NCBI RefSeq assembly: GCF_900104845.1
Contig: NZ_FNSR01000001.1
Location: 992,001 to 1,056,000 of the forward strand
DNA: 64,000 nucleotides
Direction of reading: 5' to 3'
Source: Paraburkholderia caballeronis
GTDB lineage: Bacteria > Pseudomonadota > Gammaproteobacteria > Burkholderiales > Burkholderiaceae
The position numbers and the translations under genes are program-made. Positions within the stretch are counted from its first letter, which is position 1. Every line of letters begins with the position of its first letter. The notes under the pieces were generated by a model. The model was given only the letters and a program-made list of their open reading frames with translations. It did not search any database and had not been told where the DNA came from. Shown piece after piece: positions 29,562-38,241 of this stretch.

Positions 29562-30143
29562 ATGAAGACCACCGTTTTCGCCGCGGCCGCGCTGGCCGCC
29601 GCCCTTGTCACGCCCGCGTTCGCCGCGCCGGTCACGTACAACCTCGACCCGACGCACACGTACCCGAGCTTCGAGACCGACCACTTCGGCGGCGTGTCCG
29701 TGTGGCGCGGCAAGTTCACGAAGTCGAGCGGCACCGTCGTGCTCGACCGCGCGGCGAAGACCGGCACTGTCGACGTGACGATCGACGCGTCGTCGATCGA
29801 CACCGGCAACGCGGCGCTCGACAAGCACGTGCAGTCGCCGGAACTGCTCGATGCCGCGAAGTACCCGACGGCGACCTACAAGAGCACGTCGATCCGCTTC
29901 GAAGGCGACAAGCCCGTCGAAGTGATCGGTTCGTTCACGCTGCATGGCGTGACGAAGCCGCTGAACCTGAAGATCGACTCGTTCAAGTGCTTCCAGAACC
30001 CGATGCTGAAGCGCGAAGTGTGCGGCGCGGACGCGAAGGGTGAATTCGACCGCGCGGATTTCGGCGTGGACTACGGCAAGACGTATGGCTTCAAGATGGC
30101 GACGACGCTGCAGATCCAGGTCGAAGGCGTGAAGGCCGACTGA
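29562..30143 (+). CDS. YceI family periplasmic protein (copy 2)
   Basis: This 193-residue paralogue of the preceding gene has a signal peptide of about 22 residues ending AFAA. YceI marks are [36 protein letters not shown] and [15 protein letters not shown]. The two cysteines at [12 protein letters not shown] could form a disulphide, a common feature of this subgroup and absent from copy 1. A terminator follows. Confidence 0.94.
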   Translation: MKTTVFAAAALAAALVTPAFAAPVTYNLDPTHTYPSFETDHFGGVSVWRGKFTKSSGTVVLDRAAKTGTVDVTIDASSIDTGNAALDKHVQSPELLDAAKYPTATYKSTSIRFEGDKPVEVIGSFTLHGVTKPLNLKIDSFKCFQNPMLKREVCGADAKGEFDRADFGVDYGKTYGFKMATTLQIQVEGVKAD

Positions 30144-30193
30144 GCGCCCGAAGCCGACGCCGCGCCGACGACGGGCGCGGCGGCCGGATGAGA

Positions 30194-30231
30194 AAAAGCC
30201 CGCATGGCCCGGTTCGAGCGTGCGGGCTTTT
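30194..30231. terminator. Terminator after the YceI operon
   Basis: An 11-bp stem (AAAAGCCCGCA, 30194-30204, with 30221-30231) closes a 16-nt loop. A/T-runs flank both sides, so it can also serve the convergent gene ending at 30262. Confidence 0.85.
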
Positions 30232-30261
30232 CGTTTGGCGGACCTGCGCGGCGCGTGCGGA

Positions 30262-30723
30262 TCAGCGCACGGATTGGCCTATGACGCGCGGTTCCAGCGC
30301 GACGTCGACGATCTGTTGATGCCACACGCTGCACGTCGCCTTCACCGGCACCCACAGATACTTGCCGCGCACCTTCGCGAAGCCGCGCATGCTGATCAGC
30401 GAGTCGAGCGGCGTCGCGGATGCGCCGGCCGATCCCGATACCGATGCCGACGACGACGGCACCGGCGTCGAGTCCGCACCGTCGTCCGGGCGCTCGATGC
30501 GCGCGTTCAGCACGCGCCGGTCCGGCACGAGCAGCGAGTCGTAGCGCGACGTCCGGTGCACCCACTGATCGAGCGCCGCAACGCAGTTGACGACCGTATC
30601 GGGTACGCGCAGACGGCTCAGATATTCGTAGTTTTCCTGCGGCGCCGGTTGCAGTTGCGCGTGCACGCGCAGGCTGATCCAGAAGAGCGCGAGGAACGCG
30701 CAGACGAACGTGGTTGCCTTCAT
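30262..30723 (-). CDS. Small secreted hypothetical protein
   Basis: This 153-residue protein has a signal peptide of about 22 residues (MKATTFVCAFLALFWISLRVHA) and a conserved-looking core with two cysteines (TVVNCVAALDQWVH; KATCSVWHQQIVD). A Ser/Ala-rich linker (SSSASVSGSAGASA) lies around residues 90-105. It is probably periplasmic. It resembles proteins labelled 'BspC domain-containing' in Burkholderia genomes, but I cannot confirm this and know of no function. A -10-like TATACT lies at 30776-30781 (minus strand), about 50 bp before the start. Confidence 0.75.
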   Translation of the reverse strand: MKATTFVCAFLALFWISLRVHAQLQPAPQENYEYLSRLRVPDTVVNCVAALDQWVHRTSRYDSLLVPDRRVLNARIERPDDGADSTPVPSSSASVSGSAGASATPLDSLISMRGFAKVRGKYLWVPVKATCSVWHQQIVDVALEPRVIGQSVR

Positions 30724-30838
30724 CGGTGAGTGCGCCCCGTAGAAGCGGAGCGGGGAGAACAGCGGAAAGCGAGCGAGTATACCTGGCGGCGTCATGCGAT
30801 GCACAAATGCACAAGGATTACGCAGGCACCGATGCGTC

Positions 30839-31711
30839 TTAGCGCGAGGTCAACCGGTTCGCGAGCCGCTGTGCGTCGAAAGGCGCTTTCACTTTCTGAT
30901 CGTTGTCGAAATAGCAGAACACGTCGCGGCGCTTGCGCGCGGGCGCCTTCGCGGTCGAAATCAGCACCGCGTCGTCCGGCTGGCCGCCCGACGACCACGC
31001 GTCGATGCGCGCGGCCCAGCGGTCGAGCGCCGGGTCGGAATACGCGCCGCCGTATAGCGTCTCGGTGCCGTGCAGCCGCAGATACACGAAGTCCGCGGTC
31101 ACGTCCTCCGCATACGGCCAGTCCGCGACCGCATCCGAGATCACGAACGCGATCCGATGCCGGCGCAGGATCGCGATGAACTCGGGGACGCAGAAGCTCG
31201 CATGGCGGATCTCGATCGCGTGACGCAGCTTGCGATTGTCGTGCACGTCGAACCACGGCTGCTTCACGCGCGCATCGTGCTGTTTTGCGAGCGCGGCCGC
31301 CGTCTGCGTGTCGGCCGGCAGCAGCGCGGCGAAGCGTTCGAGCCGCTCCGGATCGAAGCGGAACGTCGGCGGAAACTGCCACAGGAACGGGCCGAGTTTC
31401 GTGCCGAGCGCGAGCACGCCGGATGCGAAGAAGTTCGCGACCGCGGGCCGTGCGGTGTCGTCGCGAAAGCGCAGCATGTGCGTCAGGTAGCGCGGACCTT
31501 TTACGCTGAAGACGAAGTCGTCGGGCGTCGCGTCGTGCCACGCGCGGAAGCTGGTGGTCGTCTGAAGCGAGTAGTGGGTGCCGTTGATCTCGATGCTCGA
31601 CACCGCGCGCGACGCGAATGCAAGCTCGAGCGACTGCGCGAGATCCGGCGGGTAGAACACGCCGCGCCATCCTTCGTAGCGCCAGCCGGAGATGCCGATG
31701 CGGATCGTCAT
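30839..31711 (-). CDS. DUF72 family protein (YecE-like)
   Basis: This 290-residue TIM-barrel-like protein belongs to the DUF72/YecE family. Marks are IGISGWRYEGWRGVFYP at the N-terminus, SSIEINGTHYSLQ, FVFSVKGPRYLTHM, GPFLWQFPPTF and the C-terminal VFCYFDNDQKVKAPFDA. The biochemical activity of the family is not established. The start chosen gives MTIRIGISGW; an open frame runs further upstream without family similarity. No strong ribosome site is visible. Confidence 0.9.
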   Translation of the reverse strand: MTIRIGISGWRYEGWRGVFYPPDLAQSLELAFASRAVSSIEINGTHYSLQTTTSFRAWHDATPDDFVFSVKGPRYLTHMLRFRDDTARPAVANFFASGVLALGTKLGPFLWQFPPTFRFDPERLERFAALLPADTQTAAALAKQHDARVKQPWFDVHDNRKLRHAIEIRHASFCVPEFIAILRRHRIAFVISDAVADWPYAEDVTADFVYLRLHGTETLYGGAYSDPALDRWAARIDAWSSGGQPDDAVLISTAKAPARKRRDVFCYFDNDQKVKAPFDAQRLANRLTSR

Positions 31712-32120
31712 GGTAGGGGGCGAGTCAGGAGCGGCGGGATCGGGCAGATGGCGACGGTTAGCAAGCGGTGTGCCGTGCGCGTGTCGCGGGTGGTGCGCAT
31801 GGGCGGGAAGCGCGGCGAATTCGGTCGATCGTACTGCGGCGCGTGCGGCGATGACGCGAAAGCGGCGGGTCTGCCTGGCTCGCGCTGATTCGTGCGGTTC
31901 AGTCGCGCCGGCAGCTCGCGGGGCGAGGCGTTGATTGACGGAAGAGTGGGCGCGACGAATATCAGCCGCCGGTTGCGCGAAGGAACGAAGGCGCGCGTCG
32001 GCGCGTTTTGGCCTGGGTCTTTTAGCTTGAGTCAACGCGACGCCGGTTAGCGGTGCGCGTATCGAGGCAGGGAGAGTACAGTTCGTCGGCTGCCACAAGC
32101 AGCGTCACTGTTGTTGCAAC

Positions 32121-32230
32121 GCGTGTGCCGGTTTTTACGGGACCGGCGCACGCTCCGAACGACCAGTGCGGATGTTTGCAGTGAGGCGCAGTGAGGGATG
32201 TGAGCCGGTTCGAGAGAATCGGCTTTTTTT
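32121..32230 (+). ncRNA. Possible small RNA ending in an intrinsic terminator
   Basis: A 12-bp hairpin (GCGTGTGCCGGT, 32121-32132, with 32142-32153, one G-U pair) is followed by a linker. A second hairpin comes next (AGCCGGTT with AATCGGCT, 32203-32210 and 32217-32224) and is followed directly by seven T. No plus-strand gene ends upstream within 2 kb that would need this terminator, so a small transcript is a reasonable reading. The 5' end is not defined and no clear promoter was found. Confidence 0.35.
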
Positions 32231-32305
32231 CTTTCTTGCGGGCGATGTCGTCCGGTCCGGTCGCCATGAATCGTGGCACACCCCACACCACCCGTCGCCG
32301 GAAAA

Positions 32306-32335
32306 CAAAAAGCCCAGTCGCTACGACCGGGCTTC
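32306..32335 (-). terminator. Terminator of the tRNA-Lys transcript
   Basis: On the minus strand the sequence AGCCCGGTCG-TAG-CGACTGGGCT (one mismatch) is followed by TTTTTGTTTTC. It begins about 20 nt after the CCA end of the tRNA. Confidence 0.75.
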
Positions 32336-32351
32336 AATGTCTGAATCTTTT

Positions 32352-32427
32352 TGGTAGGCCGTACTGGATTCGAACCAGTGACCAACGGATTAAAAGTCCG
32401 CTGCTCTACCAGCTGAGCTAACGACCC
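32352..32427 (-). tRNA. tRNA-Lys (anticodon TTT)
   Basis: These 76 nt include an encoded CCA. The anticodon loop CTTTTAA gives anticodon TTT. The D-stem/loop AGCTCAGCTGGTAGAGC and T-arm CTGGTTCGAATCCAG are canonical. The acceptor stem GGGTCGT/ACGGCCT pairs with a G-U at the first position. It reads AAA/AAG codons. Confidence 0.97.
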
Positions 32428-32439
32428 AAAAGAAGCGGG

Positions 32440-32468
32440 ATTATAGCGACGGCCGAATGGCCTGTCAA
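32440..32468 (-). promoter_or_regulatory. Perfect sigma-70 promoter of tRNA-Lys
   Basis: Read on the minus strand: TTGACA (32468-32463), 17 bp, TATAAT (32445-32440). Both hexamers and the spacing match the consensus exactly. The tRNA 5' end lies 13 nt downstream of the -10. It is the strongest promoter seen in the window. Confidence 0.93.
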
Positions 32469-32486
32469 GAAAGCGCGGAAGCGAGA

Positions 32487-32519
32487 AAAGGCCCGGCACA
32501 CGCCGTGTGCCGGGCCTTT
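32487..32519 (-). terminator. Terminator of the tol-pal operon
   Basis: A 14-bp stem (32487-32500 with 32506-32519) with a CGCCG loop and an A-run on the plus strand gives a U-tract on the minus-strand transcript. It lies about 90 bp after the cpoB stop. Confidence 0.9.
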
Positions 32520-32606
32520 GATGCAAGAGCCGTGCATTCGCTGGCCGGCAAGCTCGCATCGCGCAAAACCTGCCAGGCCGAGCAGCCGCGACGCGAGCCG
32601 AGCCGC

Positions 32607-33356
32607 TTATTTAAGTTGCGACAGCTTGCTCTGCGCCGCTTGAGCAACATCCGAACCGCCGTACTGCGCGACAAGCTGTTCGAGCGTGCGTTTCGCCTGC
32701 GCCTTCTGCCCTTGTTCGAGCTGGTTGTTCGCGATCGCGAACAACGCTTCCGGCGCGCGCGGATGCTGCGGATAACTCTTGACCACGTTCTGCCACGTCG
32801 CCGTCGAACCCTTGTAGTCCTTCTGCGCGTACAGCGCGTTGCCGAGCCAGTACTGCGCGGTCGGCTGATACGGGCTATCCGGATACTTCGTGATGAAGCT
32901 GCGGAACGCCGCCGCCGCACCCTTGAAGTCGCCGCTGCGGAACTGCTGCGAAGCGGCGTTGAACGCCTCCGTTTCGCCCGGCTGGACCGTGCCCTGCACG
33001 CCGTCCACGGTCTGTTGCTGCGGCTCGAACTTCTTGAGCCGAGTGTCCAGATCCGTGTAGTAGTCCTTCTGCTGCTTCTGCAGCGTCGCCAGCTGGTTCG
33101 CCATGTCCTCGTTCTGACCACGCAGCGTCGCGACCTGCTGGTTCAACTGGTCGATACGGTTGGACTGGTCGAGGATCGTGCGCTGGGCGGCGGACATCTG
33201 ACTCGTCAGGTTATCCGTCTTCGCGCGCAGATCGAGGATCGCCTGGCGCGCCTGATCGTCGTCGAAGAGACCCGCGTGGGCCGGCATCGCCGCGAAGGCG
33301 GCGCCGGCCACGGAAGCGGCTGCGGCCACCCGCAGCCAGGAGAAACGGTGCGACAT
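32607..33356 (-). CDS. cpoB: Tol-Pal system protein CpoB (YbgF)
   Basis: This 249-residue periplasmic protein coordinates Tol-Pal outer-membrane constriction with septal peptidoglycan synthesis. A signal peptide covers about 28 residues (ending PAHA). A coiled-coil trimerisation helix follows (about 35-105: LRAKTDNLTSQM, NRIDQLNQQVATLRGQ), then three TPR-like repeats from about residue 130 (EAFNAASQQFRSGDFKGA; YWLGNALYAQKDYKGS). I chose the ATG giving MSHRF with AAGGGG just upstream; another ATG four codons earlier is possible. Last gene of the tol-pal operon. Confidence 0.94.
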   Translation of the reverse strand: MSHRFSWLRVAAAASVAGAAFAAMPAHAGLFDDDQARQAILDLRAKTDNLTSQMSAAQRTILDQSNRIDQLNQQVATLRGQNEDMANQLATLQKQQKDYYTDLDTRLKKFEPQQQTVDGVQGTVQPGETEAFNAASQQFRSGDFKGAAAAFRSFITKYPDSPYQPTAQYWLGNALYAQKDYKGSTATWQNVVKSYPQHPRAPEALFAIANNQLEQGQKAQAKRTLEQLVAQYGGSDVAQAAQSKLSQLK

Positions 33357-33380
33357 ACGCCCCTTCATCCGATACGTCGA

Positions 33381-33890
33381 TTACTGTTGATAGACGAGAT
33401 CCGCACGGCGGTTCTGCGCCCACGACTCTTCGTCGTGGCCGAGCGCAACCGGCTTTTCCTTGCCGAGGCTGACCGCTTCCATTTGCGAGTCGGCGACGCC
33501 CATCAGCGCGAGCGAACGACGCACGGCTTCAGCACGGCGTTGGCCCAGCGCGAGGTTGTATTCGCTCGTGCCGCGCTCGTCGGTGTTGCCCTGGATCAGG
33601 ACGTGGCGTTCCGGATGCGTCTTCAGATATTGCGCGTGAGCTTGCAGCACCGACTGGTACTCGTCCTTCACCGAGTAGCTGTCGAAGTCGAAGTACACGC
33701 TGCGCTTCGCGAGCGGGCTGTTCGGATCGTTCAGCGGATCGACGGTCACCTGCGCAACGGCGTTCGGGTTCGGCTGCGTGCCGAGCGCGCCTTGCGTCGC
33801 GTTCTGGTCGGTCTTCACCCCCGACTTGCACGCGGCCAGCGCGCCGATCATCAAGACTGCCAAGGCCAAGCGGGCTTTATTGGACATCAT
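33381..33890 (-). CDS. pal: Peptidoglycan-associated lipoprotein Pal
   Basis: This 169-residue outer-membrane lipoprotein carries the lipobox LAAC (Cys about residue 21). The OmpA-type peptidoglycan-binding domain includes YFDFDSYSVKDEY and the motif NTDERGTSEYNLALGQRRAEAV, with the Asp and Arg that bind diaminopimelate. Pal tethers the outer membrane to the cell wall and interacts with TolB and TolA. It lies 18 bp after tolB, in the canonical order. Confidence 0.97.
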   Translation of the reverse strand: MMSNKARLALAVLMIGALAACKSGVKTDQNATQGALGTQPNPNAVAQVTVDPLNDPNSPLAKRSVYFDFDSYSVKDEYQSVLQAHAQYLKTHPERHVLIQGNTDERGTSEYNLALGQRRAEAVRRSLALMGVADSQMEAVSLGKEKPVALGHDEESWAQNRRADLVYQQ

Positions 33891-33908
33891 TTTTTCTCTC
33901 CTGAAGTG

Positions 33909-35201
33909 TTATTGCATGAAAGGGCCCCAGGACGGCTCGCGAACGACGCCGCCCTGAACGGACAGGATCTGCCGCGTGCGACCGTCGGTCGACACAGCAG
34001 CCAGCACGCCACGGCCGTTCACCTGAGTGGCGTAAAGAACGTATTGACCATTCGCCGCGAAGCTCGGCGATTCGTCATGTGTTGTGTCGGTGAGCGCGGT
34101 CGCCGTCCCGGATTGCAGATCCTGAATGTACAACTTAAAACCGCCGCCCGTTCTTGAGATGTACGCGAGCTGCTTGCCGTCCGGGCTTACGCGCGCACTC
34201 GTGTTGTAGCTGCCGCTGAACGTCACGCGCTGCGCGGAGCCAGAGCTTTCGCCCTGGGCCGGCATCCGGTAGATCTGCGGCTGGCCGCCGCGATCGCTCG
34301 TGAAGTAGATCCACTGGCCGTCAGGAGAGTAGGTGGGTTCGGTGTCGATCGTCGTGCCCTGCGACAGACGGCGCAGCCCCGAGCCGTCCGCGTTGACCGC
34401 GAAGATCTGCGTGTTGCCCGTGCGCGACAGCGCGACCGCGAGCGTGCGGCCGTCCGGCGACCACGCGGGTGCGCTGTTGTTGCCCTTCTGGTCGGACACG
34501 ATCACGCGGCGGCCGGTCGGCAGGTCGTGCACGTAGACGATCGGCTTGCGCTTCTCGAACGATACGTAAGCGACCTTGGTCCCGTCCGGCGACCACGCCG
34601 GCGAGATGATCGGCTCCGGGCTCGACAGCGCGATATGCGCATCCTGTCCGTCGGAATCCGAAATCTGCAACTGGTAGCGGCCGCCGGTGCGGATCACGTA
34701 TGACAGGCGCGTCGCGAACACGCCGCGGTCGCCGATCAGCTTCTGATAGATGTAGTCCGCGACCTTGTGCGCGCTCATCCGCAGGCCGCTCGGCGGGCTC
34801 ACCAGCACGAGGCCGCCGAGGCTTTCCTGCTTCACGGTGTCGTACAGCTTGAAGCGCACTTCGTACTGGCCGTTCGCGAGGCGGTTCACGCTGCCCGCGA
34901 CGAACGCGTTCGCGCCTTTGGCCTTCCAGCTGCCGAGATCGACCGAATCGGTTTCCGCGACCGGCGTGCTGCCCGCGTCGATATTGGTGAACTTGCCGCT
35001 GCGCTGCAGGTCCGCGCGGACGATCGCGCTGATCTGCTGCGGCGAGCTGGCTTCGTTCGCGAAGGTCGCGGTGGCGATCGGAAACTGGGTGGAGCCGACC
35101 CCGGTCACGAGGACGTTGAGTTGCGCGTGCGCCGCAGTGCCGGCCGCGATCAGGCACGACGCGACAAGGGTGCGCAGGCCAAGCTTCGTCATCAGACTCA
35201 T
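33909..35201 (-). CDS. tolB: Tol-Pal system beta-propeller protein TolB
   Basis: This 430-residue periplasmic protein has a signal peptide of about 26 residues ending AHAQ. An N-terminal alpha/beta domain runs to about residue 170, followed by a six-bladed beta-propeller with repeated SPDG motifs ([56 protein letters not shown]). TolB shuttles between TolA and Pal during division. AGGAAA precedes the ATG. It lies 124 bp after tolA. Confidence 0.97.
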   Translation of the reverse strand: MSLMTKLGLRTLVASCLIAAGTAAHAQLNVLVTGVGSTQFPIATATFANEASSPQQISAIVRADLQRSGKFTNIDAGSTPVAETDSVDLGSWKAKGANAFVAGSVNRLANGQYEVRFKLYDTVKQESLGGLVLVSPPSGLRMSAHKVADYIYQKLIGDRGVFATRLSYVIRTGGRYQLQISDSDGQDAHIALSSPEPIISPAWSPDGTKVAYVSFEKRKPIVYVHDLPTGRRVIVSDQKGNNSAPAWSPDGRTLAVALSRTGNTQIFAVNADGSGLRRLSQGTTIDTEPTYSPDGQWIYFTSDRGGQPQIYRMPAQGESSGSAQRVTFSGSYNTSARVSPDGKQLAYISRTGGGFKLYIQDLQSGTATALTDTTHDESPSFAANGQYVLYATQVNGRGVLAAVSTDGRTRQILSVQGGVVREPSWGPFMQ

Positions 35202-35325
35202 GCTGTGATGTTTCCTGAAAAAGCGAATTTGTGACAACCATGCAACAGCAGACAGACCGGCAAACGTGTCATTCGTTCCGCGTCCGATCTGCTGTGCGCT
35301 TGACTTCAAAGGCCCCTCGCCGCCC

Positions 35326-36351
35326 TCAGCCCGCAGGGCGCAGCGTGATTGTAAAAGTTGCCGGCGTCTTGCCGTTCGTATCGAGCGGCATCGGATCCGA
35401 GCGCTGCACCGCGCGCAGCGCCGCATCGTCCCACTGCGCATTGCCGCTGCCGCGCACGATCGTCGCCGACAGCAGCGTGCCCGTCGGAGCACAGCGTACC
35501 GACACAACCGTTTCGAGGCCCTGCGTCTCGCCGGCCCAGATGATATTTGGCCGCACGCGCCGCTGCACCTTTTCCGCGTAGCCGGCCGACGCCGCGTTGC
35601 CGCCCGCGCCGCTGCCGGTGCCGCTCTTGCCGAGCCCGTCGCCGCCCGCGCTGGTGCCGCCGCCGGCGAGGCCCTGCATCTGCGCGATGCGCGCGCGACG
35701 CTCCTGATCGACCTTCTTCGCCTGCGCGTCGGCCTGCGCCTTCGCGTCAGCCTGCGCCTTTGCCTTCGCCGCCTTTTGCGCGTCAGCCTTCTTCTGCGCG
35801 TCCAGTTGCGCCTGCTTTTCCTGTTCTTCCTTCTGTTGCTGCAACTGCTGCTGTTTCTTCTGGTCGGCCAGTTGCTGCTGCTTCTGCCTTTCGGCCGCCT
35901 GCTGTTCCTGCTGCTGTTTGGCCTTCGCCGCCTTCTGCGCGGCGAGGTCGGCGGCCTGCTGCGCCGCGAGCTGCTGCTGGCGCTTCGCTTCCGCTTCCTG
36001 TTGCTGCTGCAGCTTTAAGCGTTGCTGCTCCGCGAGCTGCGCCGCGCGCGCCGCCTCTTCCTGACGGCGCTTCTGCTGCTGCAGCGCGATGTCGGCGTCC
36101 TCGTCCTGCACCGGCGGAGGCGGGGCAGGGGCGACCGGCGCGGGCGGCGGCACCGGGCGCGGCGTCGACAGGTCCGGCACGTCGGTCCACAGTTCGGCTT
36201 CCGCGCCCTCCGGCGTGCTGTTCTGCCACTGGATGCCGTGGTACAGGAACAGGCCGAGCAGCACGTGCATCACCAGCGCAAGCGCGAAAGCACGCCACGT
36301 GCCGCGCTCACGCGGAGGCTGAAGCGGCGAGCGGGGATTCTTCCGGGTCAT
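35326..36351 (-). CDS. tolA: Cell-envelope protein TolA
   Basis: This 341-residue protein has a single N-terminal transmembrane helix (about 20-38, [18 protein letters not shown]) and a Pro-rich segment. A long Gln/Ala/Lys-rich helical domain covers about residues 90-225 (repeats such as [16 protein letters not shown]). A Gly-rich hinge leads to a TonB-like C-terminal domain ([33 protein letters not shown]). TolA transmits proton-motive energy from TolQR to Pal/TolB. Its start overlaps the tolR stop by 4 bp. Confidence 0.96.
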   Translation of the reverse strand: MTRKNPRSPLQPPRERGTWRAFALALVMHVLLGLFLYHGIQWQNSTPEGAEAELWTDVPDLSTPRPVPPPAPVAPAPPPPVQDEDADIALQQQKRRQEEAARAAQLAEQQRLKLQQQQEAEAKRQQQLAAQQAADLAAQKAAKAKQQQEQQAAERQKQQQLADQKKQQQLQQQKEEQEKQAQLDAQKKADAQKAAKAKAQADAKAQADAQAKKVDQERRARIAQMQGLAGGGTSAGGDGLGKSGTGSGAGGNAASAGYAEKVQRRVRPNIIWAGETQGLETVVSVRCAPTGTLLSATIVRGSGNAQWDDAALRAVQRSDPMPLDTNGKTPATFTITLRPAG

Positions 36352-36794
36352 TGCGATTTGACGAGCAGTCCAACGCGCTTCACGCCATGGGCCTTCAGGT
36401 CGGACATCACGTTCATCACGGTTTCGTACTTGACCGCCTTATCGGCGGCGATCACGACCGGCTGGTCGGGATGGCTCTGCTGGCGGTCGGACACGAAGCC
36501 GTTCAGGTCGGCCCGCGTCATGTCTTCCTGCTGGGTGGCGCCGGCGTCGTCCTTGTAGCGTACGCTCAGTTTGCCGTCCGGGCGGATGTTGACCACGACG
36601 GGCGGCGTCTGCTGCTGCTGCGACGCGCCGCCGACGGTCGGCAGGTTGACGATCGACGGCGCGACGAGCGGCGCGGTCACCATGAAGATGACGAGCAGCA
36701 CCAGCATCACGTCGATGTACGGCACGACGTTGATGTCGGCCATCGAACGGCGGGAGCGGCCGCCCCGCATGCTCGAACGAACGGAGGAACCCAT
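36348..36794 (-). CDS. tolR: Tol-Pal energising protein TolR
   Basis: This 148-residue ExbD/TolR-family protein has one transmembrane helix whose motif NVVPYIDVMLVLLVIFMVT contains the essential proton-path Asp. A periplasmic domain follows. It works with TolQ as stator/rotor of the proton-driven motor. The stop overlaps tolA (ATGA), and the gene lies 18 bp downstream of tolQ. Confidence 0.97.
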   Translation of the reverse strand: MGSSVRSSMRGGRSRRSMADINVVPYIDVMLVLLVIFMVTAPLVAPSIVNLPTVGGASQQQQTPPVVVNIRPDGKLSVRYKDDAGATQQEDMTRADLNGFVSDRQQSHPDQPVVIAADKAVKYETVMNVMSDLKAHGVKRVGLLVKSQ

Positions 36795-36812
36795 CGTCGA
36801 CTCCTTGCTGGC

Positions 36813-37490
36813 TTAATGGGCCTGACGTTGCAGGATGTTCGAAAATTCTTCGATGAAGGTTTCGAAGCGGATCGCGAGGCGGTCGATGTCGTGCGCGTAG
36901 CTGTTGTACGCGACGACCGCCGGAATCGCGGCGAACAGGCCGATCGCGGTGGCCGTCAGCGCCTCGGCGATGCCCGGCGCGACGTTCGCGAGCGTCGCCT
37001 GCTGCACGTTCGCGAGGCCGCGGAACGCGTTCATGATGCCCCACACCGTGCCGAACAGACCGATGTACGGGCTCACCGAGCCGACCGACGCGAGGAACGC
37101 CAGGTTCGCTTCGAGCGCGTCCATCTCGCGCTGGAACGCGGCGCGCATCGCGCGGCGGGCGCCGTCGAGCACCGCGGCCGGGTCGTTCAGGCGTTTTTCC
37201 TTCGCCTTCAGGAACTCGCGCATGCCGGACTCGAAGATCCGTTCCAGCGCGCCGATCGTATGGCGGTTGTTCGCGGCGCTCTGATACAGCGCCTGCAGGT
37301 CGCCGCCAGACCAGAAATCGCGTTCGAAGCGTTCGGTCTGCGAGCGGGCGCGGCGGATCGCAAACCACTTGCGGAAGATGAACGTCCAGGAAATCACCGA
37401 CAGCAGCAGGAGAAGCCCCATCACTGCCTGGGCCAGCAGGCTCGCATTAAGAACGAGTGAGATGATCGACAGATCTTGTGTAGTGTTCAT
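36813..37490 (-). CDS. tolQ: Tol-Pal proton channel protein TolQ
   Basis: This 225-residue MotA/TolQ/ExbB-family inner-membrane protein has three transmembrane helices: about residues 13-38, around 128-150 (SVGSVSPYIGLFGTVWGIMNAF) and 165-195 (PGIAEALTATAIGLFAAIPAVVAYN). It forms the pentameric proton channel around TolR. It is first of the tol genes proper; ybgC lies 154 bp upstream in the same direction, as in many proteobacteria. Confidence 0.97.
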   Translation of the reverse strand: MNTTQDLSIISLVLNASLLAQAVMGLLLLLSVISWTFIFRKWFAIRRARSQTERFERDFWSGGDLQALYQSAANNRHTIGALERIFESGMREFLKAKEKRLNDPAAVLDGARRAMRAAFQREMDALEANLAFLASVGSVSPYIGLFGTVWGIMNAFRGLANVQQATLANVAPGIAEALTATAIGLFAAIPAVVAYNSYAHDIDRLAIRFETFIEEFSNILQRQAH

Positions 37491-37644
37491 AGATGTTCGT
37501 TGTGGCGTCCCGGAACGGACGTGCGGCCGCGATACGGAGCGATGCCGCCCGCGCGTGGTGCGCGGGCTTCGGCGCCCGTGCGGCCGAACCCTGCTTGGTC
37601 CTGGTTTGCCCGTCCCGAGTTCACTGGCGTCGTATCAACGGTAA

Positions 37645-38142
37645 TTACCGGCTTGCCGTTGACACGACAGCCGGGTGTTTCTGCGGTCGGTTATCCGGGC
37701 CGCGCCGCAACGCGTCGTGCACGTGGCCGGGAATCGGCGCCGGACGCATCGCAGTCTGCTCGACACACGCGACGCGGATGCTGCCCGTCGCGAGCAGCGT
37801 GTCGCCGCGCCACGCTTCCTGCATGAAATCGACGGACGCGCGGCCGAGCCGCTCGATCCGGCTGACGATCGTCAGCAGATCGTCGAGGCGCGCGGGCGCC
37901 CGGTAGTCGAGCGCCGTGCTCCGCACGACGAACAGCGCGCCGGACTCGGCGGCGAGCCGGTGCTGATCGACGCCGCAGGCGCGCAGCCATTCGGTTCGCG
38001 CGCGCTCGAAGAACTTCAGGTAGTTCGCGTAGAAGACGATGCCGCCGGCGTCGGTGTCCTCGTAATACACGCGGATCGGCCAGATGAAACCGTGATCGGC
38101 GCCGGACTGCGCGGCTTCCGGAGGGCGGGCGGATGTTTCCAT
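37645..38142 (-). CDS. ybgC: Tol-Pal-associated acyl-CoA thioesterase YbgC
   Basis: This 165-residue hot-dog-fold thioesterase of the 4-hydroxybenzoyl-CoA thioesterase class has the motif VYYEDTDAGGIVFYANYLKFFERARTEWLR with the catalytic Asp. It hydrolyses short acyl-CoA or acyl-ACP and is consistently found at the head of tol-pal operons. I chose the ATG giving METSARPPE. An in-frame ATG three codons upstream overlaps the -10 hexamer TAGAAT (38150-38155), so it is unlikely to be used. The C-terminus is somewhat longer than in E. coli YbgC. Confidence 0.92.
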   Translation of the reverse strand: METSARPPEAAQSGADHGFIWPIRVYYEDTDAGGIVFYANYLKFFERARTEWLRACGVDQHRLAAESGALFVVRSTALDYRAPARLDDLLTIVSRIERLGRASVDFMQEAWRGDTLLATGSIRVACVEQTAMRPAPIPGHVHDALRRGPDNRPQKHPAVVSTASR

Positions 38143-38149
38143 GCCGCGC

Positions 38150-38155
38150 ATTCTA
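38150..38155 (-). promoter_or_regulatory. -10 element of ybgC, seven bases from the start codon
   Basis: TAGAAT on the minus strand (five of six consensus bases) ends 7 nt before the METSA start codon. This predicts a leaderless or nearly leaderless ybgC-tol mRNA. Confidence 0.5.
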
Positions 38156-38241
38156 CCGGAACGCACCCGCGCCCAACCGCTTCGTCCGACGGAATCCGGC
38201 CACGGGCGGGCCGGGAGCGGGAGTGAGCGCCGCGAACCCGG

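Larger units (their letters stand above)
31712..32351. other. Intergenic region between the DUF72 gene and tRNA-Lys
   Basis: These 640 bp have no supported protein gene. Two RNA features are visible: a long hairpin followed by a U-tailed hairpin on the plus strand (32121-32230), described separately, and the minus-strand terminator of the tRNA transcript (32306-32335). Confidence 0.5.

Noticed and set aside
35700..36100. Short tandem repeats within tolA as a mobile or satellite repeat
   Set aside because: They encode the normal Gln/Ala/Lys-rich helical domain of TolA.
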